Positions 30,403 to 41,546 of a stretch of 64,000 bases of DNA are shown piece after piece (within the stretch, counting starts at the first letter, position 1; every line of letters begins with the position of its first letter). The notes under the pieces were generated by a model. It did no database searches. It worked only from the letters and a program-made list of their open reading frames with translations, and was not told the DNA's origin. This DNA comes from Fulvia fulva (taxonomy: Eukaryota; Ascomycota; Dothideomycetes; Mycosphaerellales; Mycosphaerellaceae): positions 4,898,001-4,962,000 of the forward strand of contig NC_063014.1 in assembly GCF_020509005.1 (NCBI RefSeq). Reading direction: 5' to 3'. Position numbers and translations under genes: made by a program.

Positions 30403-33400
30403 TCACGAAAGACTAAAAAACCGTCAACCACTCGAGTTATCCTTATAGGTGACCACGCTACCGATAGAGGTGTTAACCTCGACAACTAGGACACTCTATT
30501 CTACTTTAGCGAGTAGACTAACATCCCCTTCTCGAACGCCGCTGCCTTCGGTACCTAGGCAAACGCTAACCCCGACACCGCCTACGCTCTTATTAACCGC
30601 ACCGTCTCCTCTTTCCGCGAGACCGCCTAGTAGGTCGAGCAAGCGAACAACTAAGTAACATACCTTTAAGGTATTATGAACACCTTCTAGAACCTCGCCC
30701 CGTACGCCGACGACAACCGCCGCTAGCACTTCTCTAAGAAGGTCAACGACCTAGACGAGTTCGACGGTAATAAGAGCAAGTTTAAGGCATTTGAGACATA
30801 GCTTACTATCAAGCTATTAGCTAATACCGACTACTTTCCGTAAGAGAAGGACAAAGTCACGTACGTCTTCTCCCTCCTTCGGGGAGACGCCGCGGCTTAG
30901 GTATAACACTATATCGATAATGCTACGTAGACTATCGGCTGCCCGGACGTCCTTACCTTAATGTAGGACCTCCGTGCTGCCTTTAGTGATCTAGACCGTA
31001 GAGCCACCGCCTAGAACGCTATCTATAACCTCCTCTAGAAGAACAAGAGCTTCGCCGAGTACCTCGCGGCCTTTAACCGCGACATCGGGTTTACCGGCTA
31101 TAACGAAGAGACTAAGAAGAGCACTCTCCGCCGTGGTTTATTAGTAGAGCTTCTTCGAGCCCTCGAGGACAAGGACGTCGGTGCTATAAGCTTCCGTAAG
31201 CTCGTCGAGACCTACTAGCGCCTCGACTCTAATATAAAACATACCGCCTCTCTCCTCGCTTCCCGTTCTTAAGGTCGTTAGCCTCGTAGTCCCGGAAGCT
31301 ACTTCGCTACTCTACTAGGCGCCGCCGCTCCTACGGCTCTCCCTCCCGTCTCTATAGGTAACGCTATAGATCTTAGCGCTAGTGCCGTAGTCTCTCGAGT
31401 CTAGGGCCTCGTTAACGGTAAGCTCACTTCCGAAGAGAAGCTTCGCCGTCGCTAGGCCGGACTCTATACCTACTGCGGCGGTCTAGGCTATATCGTAGCT
31501 AACTGTCCGTAGCTTGCTACCCGTAACGCCCGTAACCCGGTTCGCGGCGCTATCGGCGCTATCGAGCCTACTCCTACTACTCCCGCTAAGTAGGAAAAAG
31601 CCTAGGTCTTCCTTATCGACGCGATAGAGACTAAGAATAACGTTTACCGAAAGTGAAGAGAGGAAGGAAGTTGAGGATCAATATAGTATAGCTAGACCTA
31701 TACGACGAGACGGGTAAGGACTACGCTTATAAACCGTTCGTTACGAATGTAAATATCGGCTTAAAGAAACTCTCTTCTTCTAATCTCACTCTTATAGACA
31801 CTGGCGTACTAGGCGAGTCTTTTATAGACTATAAACTCGCGACCTCTCTTAACCTCGAACCCTAGGAACTAAAGTACCCTCGTACCCTTGAACTCTTTAA
31901 CGGTACGGAGACTACTACTAGTAAGATTACTTATGTTATATACACGTCAATTACCCTCGGAGGCAAGCGTATGTCGATCACTAGCTTCCTTACGTCCCTA
32001 CCGCATTAGAAGTTTATCCTCGGCCTCCCCTAGTTTAGACGATACCGATCTATTATCGACTAGACTTCCCTTACTATTAGCTTCCCTCTAGAAGTTCCTC
32101 CGGCACCTCCGCCTTCTCCGCCGCCTTAGCGCGGTCCTAAGTATACTAAGATCTTCTAGGTAAACGCCGCTACCTTCACTACTACTACTAAGTAGCCTAA
32201 AGCTCAAGTCTTCGCCGCCTCTCTCCGCGATATCGACATCGCCCTCGAGAAGCTCGATAAGAAGCGTACACCTACCGACCCTACTACGAAGGTCCCTCCT
32301 TAGGCACACTATATCCTCTACGTATTCGATACTAAAGCCGTAGACGAGCTGCCTCCTTATCGCCCTTACGACCATAAGATTGAGCTAGAAGAAGGTGTAG
32401 AGACACCGTTCGGACCGCTATATTCTATGACCCGAGAAGAGCTTATCGTCCTTAAGAGATACCTCGAAGAGAACCTAAAGAAGGGGTTTATTCGAGCGAG
32501 CCGTTCTAGCGCTAGCAGTCCCGTCATGTTCGTTAAGAAGCCCGGCGGTAGCCTACGCTTCTACGTAGACTACCGAGGCTTAAACGCTATTATAAAGAAG
32601 AACCGCTACCTAATACCGTTGATTTAGGAGACGCTCGAGCGCCTCTCTAAGGCTAAGTACTTTACTAAGCTCGATGTCATCGCTACGTTTAATAAGTTAC
32701 GAATAGTAGAAGGACACGAGTATCTTATAGCCTTCCGTACTCGCTACGGGCTGTTCGAGTCGCTCGTTATACCCTTCGGCGTTTGTAACGGGCCTAGTAC
32801 CTTCTAGAACTTTATTAACGACATCCTTTAAGAGTTCCTCGATCAGTTCTACACTACCTATATCGACTACATCCTAGTCTATAGCGAGACTAAGGAGGAG
32901 CACCGCGAGCACGTCTATAAGGTCCTTTAGAAGCTCGTAGACGCCGGCTTGTAGCTCGATATCGATAAGTACGAGTTTAAGAAGACCGAAGTCAAGTTCC
33001 TTAGTTTGATCATTACCGTAGACGGTATCAAGATAGACTAAGAGAAGATCGACGCTATCGTCGAATAGGATACTCCTACGAACGTTAAAGAGGTCTAGGG
33101 TTTCCTAGGCTTTACTAACTTCTACCGCCGCTTTATCTACGTATTCTCGGGCGTAGTACGCCCTTTAACGAAGCTTACGCGTAAGGGTAAGAAGTTCGCC
33201 TAGACCGACGAATGCTAGGAGGCTTTTGACTTACTTAAAGCGAAGTTTGTTAAGAACCCGCTTCTATAGCACTTCTATTTCGAACTAGAGACCCGTATAG
33301 AGACCGACGTATCCGACGGCGTAGTAGGCGGTGTCCTACTATAACGCCGCTCGCCTGAATCCCCCTAGTTACCTATCGCCTTCCTCTCTAAGAAGATAAC

Positions 33401-34555
33401 CGCTACGGAGTATAACTACGAGATCTACGACAAGGAGCTTCTCGCTATCGTTAAAGCTTTCGAAGAGTAGCGCCCCGAGCTCGAAGGCTCTACTATGCCC
33501 GTCTAAGTAAGCTCCGACCATAAGAACCTCGTCTACTTTATAAAGAGCAAGCTGCTTAATCGTCGCTAGGCCCGCTAGAGCGAGTTCCTCTCCGGTTCAA
33601 CTTTATAATCTCGTATACGCCCGGTAAGGCCAACTCGATAGCCGACGCCCTTACCCGCCGCCCTAGTGACTCTCTAGTTGATCGAAGAGGGGGCCGGCAA
33701 ATCGTAGAGCAACAAGTTATTAAAGAGCACAACCTCTCTTCCGAGCTTCGAGAGTACCTATCGAACGGCTAGCCTACGCTCGCCGCTTCCTTTGCTACTC
33801 TCGTGCTCGCTCCTACCTACCTTAACGAGAGTAACGATGAATCCGAGCCTAAAGAATACGCCTCGGACGCTAAGGACTTAAACGACGATAAAGAGGGCTT
33901 AGTAACGACCGACGGCTTATCCGAATTAGACTTTAAGGGGTTTAATAATAAGGAGCAGCCCGAAGGCATTATAGTACGAGTACGAATAGCGTACGATACC
34001 GATATAGACGCCTAAGAGTTAGTTTAGGCCCTTAGATCTAGCGCGAGGACATTCCCGGGCTTCTCGCTATCCGAGTACGAGCTCTAGGAAGGTGTCGTCT
34101 ACTTCCGTAAGAAGCTTTACGTACCGTAGCCCGAAGGCTCTAATATCCGAGCTAAGATTCTTCAAATCGTCCACGACTCCGCCTCTAGGGGTCACCTAGG
34201 CGTAGCTAATACCTATAAGCTCCTCGCTAGGTATTACTAGTAGCCGTATTCCTAGAAGGACGTCCGCCTCTACGTACTGAACTGCGCTACTTACCGAAGA
34301 GCTAAAGCTAACCGCTACCGCCCCTACGGTCTCTTATACCCTCTCCCGGCTCCTAATCGTCCGTGGAAGCACATCACGATAGACTTTATCACCGATCTTC
34401 CTTACGGTAAGACCTTTAGCGGCGTGAAAGCAAAGGCCCTTCTAGTGATCGTAGACCGGTACTCTAAGGACCGGTACATAATCCCGTGCTAGAGCATAAC
34501 CGTAAAGGAGACTACTCGCTTGTTCTACGAATTCGTCTAGCGCTTTCAAGGCCTC

Positions 34556-34908
34556 TGTTACGGTCTGAAAGGTGGGAGAAGCTCATTTGTCAGACAAGCG
34601 AAGAACGAGGGGAGATCACTAGGCAGCCAGTGTATTGGAGTCACTTGGGTCACTCGTGAACGAGGTGACTCAGGGTCACTCGTGAACGAGGTGACTCAGG
34701 GTCACTTAGGTCACTCGTGAGCGAGGTGACCGCGCCAAGACATAGTACTATATAGACGACGCTCCTTTGCAAGTAGATAGGAGCCTCGTGCTCAACTCAT
34801 TTTAAGTATACACCATATACTGTTTGGGACCACTACCTTCTCAACGAGTCAGAGACATCATTGCAAAGATCCAAGCCCGGTTGGGATAACGTACAGCGGT
34901 TCCTAACA
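34556..34908 (+). repeat. 5' LTR of the gag-only element, with palindromic repeats
   Basis: 353 bp. It contains three copies of the near-palindrome GTCACTCGTGAACGAGGTGAC (34649-34669, 34675-34695 and, with one change, 34710-34730), each able to fold as a hairpin. TACTATATA follows at about 34746 as a candidate TATA box. The 3' LTR (36637-36989) carries the same array. Confidence 0.9.
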
Positions 34909-34940
34909 ACTTTGAGCACCACCACCAGGGCCCTTTGCAT

Positions 34941-35933
34941 ATGTCTGGGAGAGACGCTACCCGGAGTCCGTCAAGACAAGGAACGCCACAGTCAACTGGC
35001 ATTACGGAACGAATGAGCGAAATGTCGATTACAGGAAGCAGCAAGAACAACAACGCTCCTATGAGTATGCTGAACTCACAGGACCACCACCGTGCACCTA
35101 AGGTGTCTACGCCGGAGACGTTCGACGGGACCAAGGACAAACTGGAGGCTTTTCAACTGCAGGTTCAGTTGTACCTTCACTTCAACGCACACCAGTTTCA
35201 AGGCGAGGCCGGCAAGGTCTTGTACGCCGCATCCTTCCTACGAGGAAAAGCAGCTAGAGGATTCCGACCATACCTCAAGGACTGGCTCCACAACCAGGGT
35301 GAGGGGGGGACACCGAAGACGGAAACTCGAAAAATTTTCCACGACTACGACGAGTTTGAGACGAAACTCGATGATCTATACGGGATACCGAATGAGGAGG
35401 TATACGCCGACCGACATATCCGACAACTTCGACAGACCACTTCTGTAGCGCTGTACGCCTCAGAATTCCAAGGATATGCCGCCGACCTAGAATGGAACGA
35501 CGCAGCATTGCGATCGCAGTTCTACCTCGGGCTGAAGGACAACGTTAAAGCCGAACTATCCCGAAACGCCAGCGTTGTGACGCTAGGGGCGATGATCAAG
35601 GCAGCAAAGGAGATCGACGAAAGGCTCCAGGATTTGAGGTACGACCGACACGTACAGCCTGGATACCAGAGACCCGCCGCGAGCGGAAGAGGGGGCTTCA
35701 AGGCCAGAAGTCAGGACCCTAGTTACGGAGACCCAATGGAATTGGACGTAACGGATCGTAGGACAGGAAGGGGGCTGAAGAGCAAAGGTTCCACCTGCTA
35801 CGTATGTGGCGAGCAAGGCCACTTTGCAAAAAACTGCAAGAAGAAGAATATAGTTAGCCGCGAGTTCAACGCAATGATTCGCGAAGAGAAGACATACCAG
35901 GAATGCGAGAACTTCTTCTCGAAATCTGCTTAG
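34941..35933 (+). CDS. Retrotransposon Gag with CCHC zinc knuckle
   Basis: Open frame of 330 residues from the ATG at 34941 (six bases after a possible TTG), within 33 bp of the 5' LTR. A basic/Ser-rich start leads into the capsid-like Retrotrans_gag domain (TFDGTKDKLEAFQLQVQLYL at about 55-75, then LRGKAARGFRPYL and FETKLDDLYGI). A CCHC knuckle CYVCGEQGHFAKNC lies near residues 287-300. It ends at a true stop with no pol frame after it. Gag packages element RNA into particles in the cytoplasm. It is the only intact retroelement structural gene in the island. Confidence 0.92.
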   Translation: MSGRDATRSPSRQGTPQSTGITERMSEMSITGSSKNNNAPMSMLNSQDHHRAPKVSTPETFDGTKDKLEAFQLQVQLYLHFNAHQFQGEAGKVLYAASFLRGKAARGFRPYLKDWLHNQGEGGTPKTETRKIFHDYDEFETKLDDLYGIPNEEVYADRHIRQLRQTTSVALYASEFQGYAADLEWNDAALRSQFYLGLKDNVKAELSRNASVVTLGAMIKAAKEIDERLQDLRYDRHVQPGYQRPAASGRGGFKARSQDPSYGDPMELDVTDRRTGRGLKSKGSTCYVCGEQGHFAKNCKKKNIVSREFNAMIREEKTYQECENFFSKSA

Positions 35934-36039
35934 CAGAAACGACCTGACGACAAGGCATCAAACAGCGGCTTCTTGATTTGATGACCTAAGGACTAGAAGT
36001 CAACACAACGACACGGATAAACGACTACTGGAACACGAC

Positions 36040-36543
36040 TTACGAAGGCGCCTCGGGAGGAGGATCAGAACAAAAACCAGACCAGGAGAAAGGGGACGCT
36101 ACACCGACGCTTTGGAGGCTCTTCTCCAGCTCGGATGCGGACAGGTGGACGACCCGAGTATCGTCTCCCTCGGCGGCGAGCTCACGATCCAAGCAACGGA
36201 GTTTTTCTTCTTCACGGGCACGGTTCTGCTCGAGTACTTGGCGCTTCCTGGTGAGGATCGCCCGGACCTGCTCCAGTTGCTGCAGGAGCGATTCCTGTTG
36301 TTGCTCCGCCAGCTCGATTTCTCTTTTTATGGATGCTTCGGTCCGATCTATGGCGGCCCACGACGTACGGACACAGGCGCGACCTCTACGGACACACTCG
36401 GAACACCGCGAGTCGGAGCCAGGCATGACGAAACACAGACGCAACTTCGAACAACAGTTCTCGCAGGGGGACTCGGCCAGGTGATTCTGTCGCTCGATGC
36501 GGGAGGCACGAAGTTCGCGTTTCTGTGACGAGGAGGAAGACAT
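36040..36543 (-). CDS. Antisense Zn2Cys6-like, coiled-coil protein inside the gag-only element
   Basis: Open frame of 167 residues on the strand opposite to gag, from ATG 36543 to stop 36040; it ends 107 bp beyond the gag stop. Six cysteines at 27, 30, 37, 47, 50 and 57 are spaced C-x2-C-x6-C-x9-C-x2-C-x6-C, the spacing of fungal Zn(II)2Cys6 binuclear clusters, with basic residues between (SKLRL and VRRGRA). A coiled coil at about 69-125 follows (EASIKREIELAEQQQESLLQ and onward), as in dimeric zinc-cluster regulators. A Ser-rich start and a short acidic/Pro tail complete it. A DNA-binding regulator of the element or host is inference; a chance antisense frame of this pattern seems unlikely. 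Confidence 0.65.
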   Translation of the reverse strand: MSSSSSQKRELRASRIERQNHLAESPCENCCSKLRLCFVMPGSDSRCSECVRRGRACVRTSWAAIDRTEASIKREIELAEQQQESLLQQLEQVRAILTRKRQVLEQNRAREEEKLRCLDRELAAEGDDTRVVHLSASELEKSLQSVGVASPFSWSGFCSDPPPEAPS

Positions 36544-36636
36544 TTTGGACAAGCTGAGGAATGAAAATGATGGGACATTCGCTTATATCATCATGACACG
36601 TGATCGTTGGGACACCGATCCTGGGGAGGGGGATGG

Positions 36637-36989
36637 TGTTACGGTCTGAAAGGTGGGAGAAGCTCATTTGTCAGACAAGCGAAGAACGAGGGGAGATCAC
36701 TAGGCAGCCAGTGTATTGGAGTCACTTGGGTCACTCGTGAACGAGGTGACTCAGGGTCACTCGTGAACGAGGTGACTCAGGGTCACTTAGGTCACTCGTG
36801 AGCGAGGTGACCGCGCCAAGACATAGTACTATATAGACGACGCTCCTTTGCAAGTAGATAGGAGCCTCGTGCTCAACTCATTTTAAGTATACACCATATA
36901 CTGTTTGGGACCACTACCTTCTCAACGAGTCAGAGACATCATTGCAAAGATCCAAGCCCGGTTAGGATAACGTACAGCGGTTCCTAACA
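36637..36989 (+). repeat. 3' LTR of the gag-only element
   Basis: 353 bp, the same as the 5' LTR except for A at 36964. It is followed by the GCCTC duplication at 36990-36994. Confidence 0.92.
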
Positions 36990-38091
36990 GCCTCCCGGAT
37001 AGCATCACCTCTGACAGAGGCACCTAGTTCATCTCGTACTTCTAGAAGCGTCTATGTGCTATCCTAGGCATTAAGTATAACCTCTCGACTAGTTTTTAGC
37101 TATAGACCGACGGCCAGACCGAAATTACGAACGCTATCCTCGAGTAGGTCCTTCGTTACTTCGTCGACTACTACTAGAAGGATTGGCCTTAGCATATCCC
37201 TACGGTGGAGTTCGCTACTCGTAACTAGGACTCGGAGACTACTGGCTACTCTCCCTTCTATACTACGAGAGGTTACTATCCTCGTATAGGTATAGAACTA
37301 GAAGAACCTCTCCCGCCTACCGAAGACGTAAACGAGCAAGTAGTAGACGAGTTCGCTACTATACTCTTATAGATCTATAAAGAAGTTCTTGACGAGATAG
37401 TATACGTATAAGTAATCTACGAGGATCAAGCTAATCGTCGTCGCTAGCTAGCTCCCGACTACTAAGTAGGCGATATAGTCTACCTTAACTCTAAGAACAT
37501 TAAGACGGACCGCCCCTCTAAGAAGCTAAACTAGAAGAACCTAGGTCCTTTTAAGATCACCGAGCGTATTAGTTTATACGCCTACCGTCTAGCTCTTCCT
37601 ACGAACATAAAGATCTACGACGTCTTCTATCCCGTACGCCTTCGGCCGTCGGCTAAGGACCTATTCCCGAACCAAAACTAAGACATACTAGGTCCTCCCG
37701 ATGAAGTAGAAGTCGACGAGCCTATTAACCTACCTTCTGACGACTATACCGTCCGCAAGATCCGGGGAATCCGCGTAGAGCCTAACGACGTTAAAGGACT
37801 ACCGCCGATTAAGTATAAAGTCGAATAGTAAGGTTGCCCTAAGTAGGATACCTTATAGGAACCTATCTAACATATCATCTTTAATCGTCAAGCAATCGAA
37901 GAATACTACGCCCGCGTAGACGGCCTAGAAGTCAACATCGGTAGGCTCTTCGAATCTAAGCTCTTCGGCGGGGCTTACTAATAGTATATCGACTATAATA
38001 TTAGGCCTAGGCCTAGTACTGAAGCTGAACATCCTCGATATATAGAACTACTACGGCTTCGTAGGAACTTAGCTTTGTTCGGGGGGGCTAC

Positions 38092-38610
38092 TGTTATAGT
38101 CTCCCTATAGAGTGTATAGAAGGTAGGGATAGAAGAGCCTTAGAGTGCTTAGAAGTCGTTAAGAAGTGACAGTCTAGCTTAGTATATAAGCGCTAAGAAT
38201 TATATACCCCGTAACATTTACTACGGGACCTAGCCCTCCAAATTCACCCCTCTACTAAACCTTAACAGATTCACTTCGGCTCGTGACTATGTGACTCACG
38301 GCACTCCCGCGAGCACCCGCAACTGCGCTAGACCCTAGAAGAAGCACGTAGAAGACTCGGAACGTAGGGCAGGTTGGAATAAGGTTTTAAGCAAAGCTAC
38401 TAAGCGCGGCTTCGTATAGGTTAGCCCTATTGATGCGGGGACACGCACTCGCGAGGGTCGCGTATAAATATCTGGCCTTCCCTAGGCCTCTCTTACTTTC
38501 TTCGTCTTTCGTTTTGTGTAGTAATCATACTATACCCTTTATATCTGCACTTCGTACCTACATTCTCGCTTTCACCCTTACATCTTATAGGCTAGGCTCT
38601 CGCCCTAACA
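38092..38610 (+). repeat. Gypsy 3' LTR
   Basis: 519 bp, TGTTATAGTC to CCCTAACA, followed by CGGAA (38611-38615), which matches the 5' duplication. Confidence 0.9.
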
Positions 38611-41312
38611 CGGAAATAGTCGACTAACGGTACTTAGCTAGTAAAGGCTTCTTCTAGTAAAAGAGCAATACTATTAATGATCGGACTATTAGGTAGTCTG
38701 TTTCTAATTATAGTCTATACTTATAAAGCTTCTAGCTAGAACTTAACTAGTATGCTAGAGTCTTTAAGTATAGCCCGGACTATATTCTTAGAGGCTTAAA
38801 TTGACCTTTCTATAGGTCCATTTTAAAGAGAGTTATAGGCATTAGTTATATCTATCTAAGTACTAAACTCCTTCTCCTACTCTTTTAGTAAGGCGAGAAT
38901 TTCCTTTATACTATTACTACGGATCGTAGACAGAAAGTACCTTGACTACCGTTCTGTCTAGACCTTCTAATCCCGTAGGGCTATAGGAGCGTCGCTCCTA
39001 GCCTTTAAAGGGATTACCCACTTCTTCCTAGAGAAGTTATCTATAATCTTAAGCTAATATTTGTATCCTAGCCTAGATACTACGCCCTAAAAAGGCCTAT
39101 AGATATCAATAGAGATGAGGGCTAGCCTCTCCCCTTTCCTCTCTATAGTAGGTCCTTTGAACTTCCTTATATTTATAAGAGAGCAGACCTTATAGTTCTA
39201 GTACTTAGGAGGAACAGGAATAGGATCTTTCTTATTAGTAACTCTATATAGGTTTCTTAGCAGTCCCTTACTAAGGTGTGTACATCTTCTATACTATAGC
39301 TCCTACTGATCTTCGGACTTAGTATTAGCTATAGCGGTGCCGTTACGTTCTTAAGAGAGTATACTAGTATACTATAGCTTGAGAATTTCCGAGATCGAGT
39401 AGATAAACGGTACTCCTCCTCGAAGTTTAGTCTAGACAACGGGTTTACTAGACAAGGATTTTAGGGTAAAACTAGGTAGTTAGATAGCAAACTGTTAGCT
39501 AAACTAATTCTACGAGACAAGACTAACTCTAAGGCTAGGAATAAACAGGACATTTTCTAAGACAATTTGCTTTCTAGAAGGACTACCTTTTACTACACTT
39601 CCTATATATATAGCTTATAGATAGCCACCCCTAACCTTGATCTACTTCCTCTTTTAAAGAGGCTTTAGTGTCCTAAATAGTAAATCTTAGTCAGTTATAC
39701 GTAATGAAGCATAAGAGTTAAGTAACTACTCGGACGAGGGGTACTTACCCTTAGCTTCTATAGTAGAATAGGCAACCTCATTAACATTATCATCTTCTAA
39801 TAGTATCTTAGAGTCTAATACGTCTTCCTAGGTCGTATAGGCCCTTATAGGCTTCTTACTAGAGGAGGCCTTTAGCTTACGGCTCTCCTTTATCTACTTT
39901 ATAAGGTCCGTTATTACCTTAAGCACATTACGAAGGTTTAGTAATAATAACCTCCTACGAGGTAGTAACGGTTATCTCTTAGTAGGGTAGGTAACCCTAG
40001 CTAGTTTGTCCTTGTTCCTAATAGCCTACTAAGCTATAGAAAGGTATAGGCACTTGCTTATAAAATAGTCACTATTATAGAGATGGTACGTAAGCTTGCC
40101 CTAGAAACCCTTCTTAGCGAATATAGCTATCCCTTAATAAATCATTAATTCTTGCTTCTCCCTAAGAATTGTAAGAATGTCTTATAGTAAGAGATTTACC
40201 TAGGCATCAATTGTATCGCGAATTGAGCCAAATGAGTCTAGTAGAGCTACTAAGAGTTGCTAGATCTTTCTGTCCTTAGTCTTAATGTCTTAGAACTAAG
40301 GCGAGATTAAAACAGTCATCCTTATAATTAAGCTAAGCTCCTACTAGGCGTTATCTATTGACTAGTCCTCTATTATCACGAAATTAGTATATTACTAAAG
40401 CAAACTTCTTCTAGTAGCGAGAAGTCTTCTCTTATATTTAGCTTTAGCCTATTCCTATAACTCCTTCTTATACCGGATCTCGTATATTATCTCTTAGTTA
40501 TCTATTAACAGATAGATGTACATCTTATATAGGGCCGTTACATTGTACCGTCTATACGATACCTTCCTTATCGCTTAATCTAAAGGAAGGGATGACTCCG
40601 ATAATATAGAGGGTGTCGCTATAGATAGGGTTATAGCGGGAATGTCCGTAATAATATCTTCGAGGACCTAGTTAACCTACTTTGATACTAGGTGTATTCT
40701 TATTAGCTTGAACTATGTTTCGTGGTTCTCTCTTATTAGAACAGGTGCTACTCTCTTTCTTATAAACCTAGTCTCGTTCTCTATTTTTTATAAGTTAAGG
40801 GATAGGTTAGCTACCCTTAGGTAGAAGGATATATTCGGTCGTACGCGATCGGATCGAAATAGGATAAACCGAACGCGAGGTTAATAGCGGAGAGGATAGC
40901 TATCCGCCGGGAAGAGGAGGAAAGTCGGTTAGTAAGGATCGTGTTTCTAAGACACTGTCTTGTATTAGTACTAAGACACTATAGCGTAACTCTCTTAGTA
41001 GAGGGGGTTTCTAAGACACTACGGCTCTCTTAGAATAAACAGTTAGTCGATACGAACGCGATGTCCGGAGAGCGACTCTTCTTAGTAAGCTCGCCTACTT
41101 ATCTAAGGTATTAGTATAGGCTCCCTAACTCGGAGTCTAATAGTTCCTTACTAGGCTCTTTTACGTCTTATATATACCTATAGCACGGCTATAGCTTCCT
41201 ATATAAGGCGGGTACGGCCTCTAGTCTACCTTCCTTTTATTCTAAAGAGGAATAACTCTAATACGACTTTATCGAGGGTGAAACACCGAGTTACTAACCC
41301 GGGCTTATAACC

Positions 41313-41546
41313 TATTAAATAGGTACGAGTTACGTAGTAGTAGAAGACGGCGGATTATAAAAAAGACAAAGAAGGACCTAATAGGATAGCGTATATCTAT
41401 ATATAGTATCGCTAGTGTTAGTATAGGTAGATACTAGGTGTCCGGATGTTCACTAGCCTATAGGCTAGCAAACCCTAGTCACGTGATCTAGTTATATGAC
41501 ACACCTACACCTATATGCTTGTCCTGCGGCCTATATGTTCTTAATA
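41313..41546 (-). repeat. Copia-1 5' LTR
   Basis: 234 bp. The ends are altered to TATTAA...AATA by RIP-type changes from the TGTT...AACA seen in the partner. It is followed by the AGAGG duplication. Confidence 0.82.

Larger units (their letters stand above)
34556..36989 (+). mobile_element. Young gag-only (non-autonomous) LTR retrotransposon without RIP
   Basis: LTRs of 353 bp (34556-34908 and 36637-36989) start TGTTACGGTC and end TCCTAACA. I see a single difference (G at 34883, A at 36964). The TSD GCCTC is at 34551-34555 and 36990-36994. Removing the element restores the Gypsy integrase frame as FQGLPDSITSDRG. Inside are a complete gag and an antisense ORF but no protease, RT or integrase. 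A purine tract GGGGAGGGGGATGG (36623-36636) just before the 3' LTR is a good polypurine primer. Base composition is normal, with abundant CpA and TpG, unlike everything around it. It probably moves with proteins from another element. Confidence 0.93.
29884..38610 (+). mobile_element. Ty3/Gypsy chromovirus, RIP-mutated, split by a gag-only element
   Basis: LTRs of 519 bp lie at 29884-30402 and 38092-38610 (TGTTATAGTC...GCCCTAACA), with TSD CGGAA on both sides (29879-29883 and 38611-38615). Order on the plus strand: gag (about 30.5-31.6 kb, with a damaged zinc knuckle near 31.47 kb), protease DTG (about 31.8 kb), RT (an un-stopped piece at 32427-32624 reads [22 protein letters not shown]; the catalytic box at about 32860 reads YIDYILVY), RNase H and integrase (about 34.1-37.4 kb). 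A chromodomain-like tail follows (about 37.74-37.86 kb, YTVRKIRGIRVEP...KYKVEW). The chromodomain marks it as a chromovirus. Without its insert it is about 6.29 kb. Confidence 0.9.
27255..41546 (-). mobile_element. Copia-1 LTR retrotransposon, split by a Gypsy element
   Basis: LTRs lie at 27255-27487 and 41313-41546, with 5-bp target duplication AGAGG at 27250-27254 and 41547-41551. Coding runs on the minus strand. The RT active site YVDD is at about 28522-28533 within ...FIRTDRDLIVLTYVDDIPI, and integrase and gag-pre-integrase remains lie at about 38.6-39.7 kb. The Gypsy insertion (29884-38610) removes nothing: Copia sequence resumes at 38616. Without it the element is about 5.56 kb. All frames are stopped by RIP. 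Confidence 0.88.

Noticed and set aside
32427..32627. 66-residue open frame treated as a possible gene
   Set aside because: It is an un-stopped piece of the Gypsy reverse transcriptase and part of a dead element.
34649..34730. Regularly spaced repeats resembling a small CRISPR array
   Set aside because: Only three units with short, non-unique spacers, inside a eukaryotic LTR and present in both LTRs.
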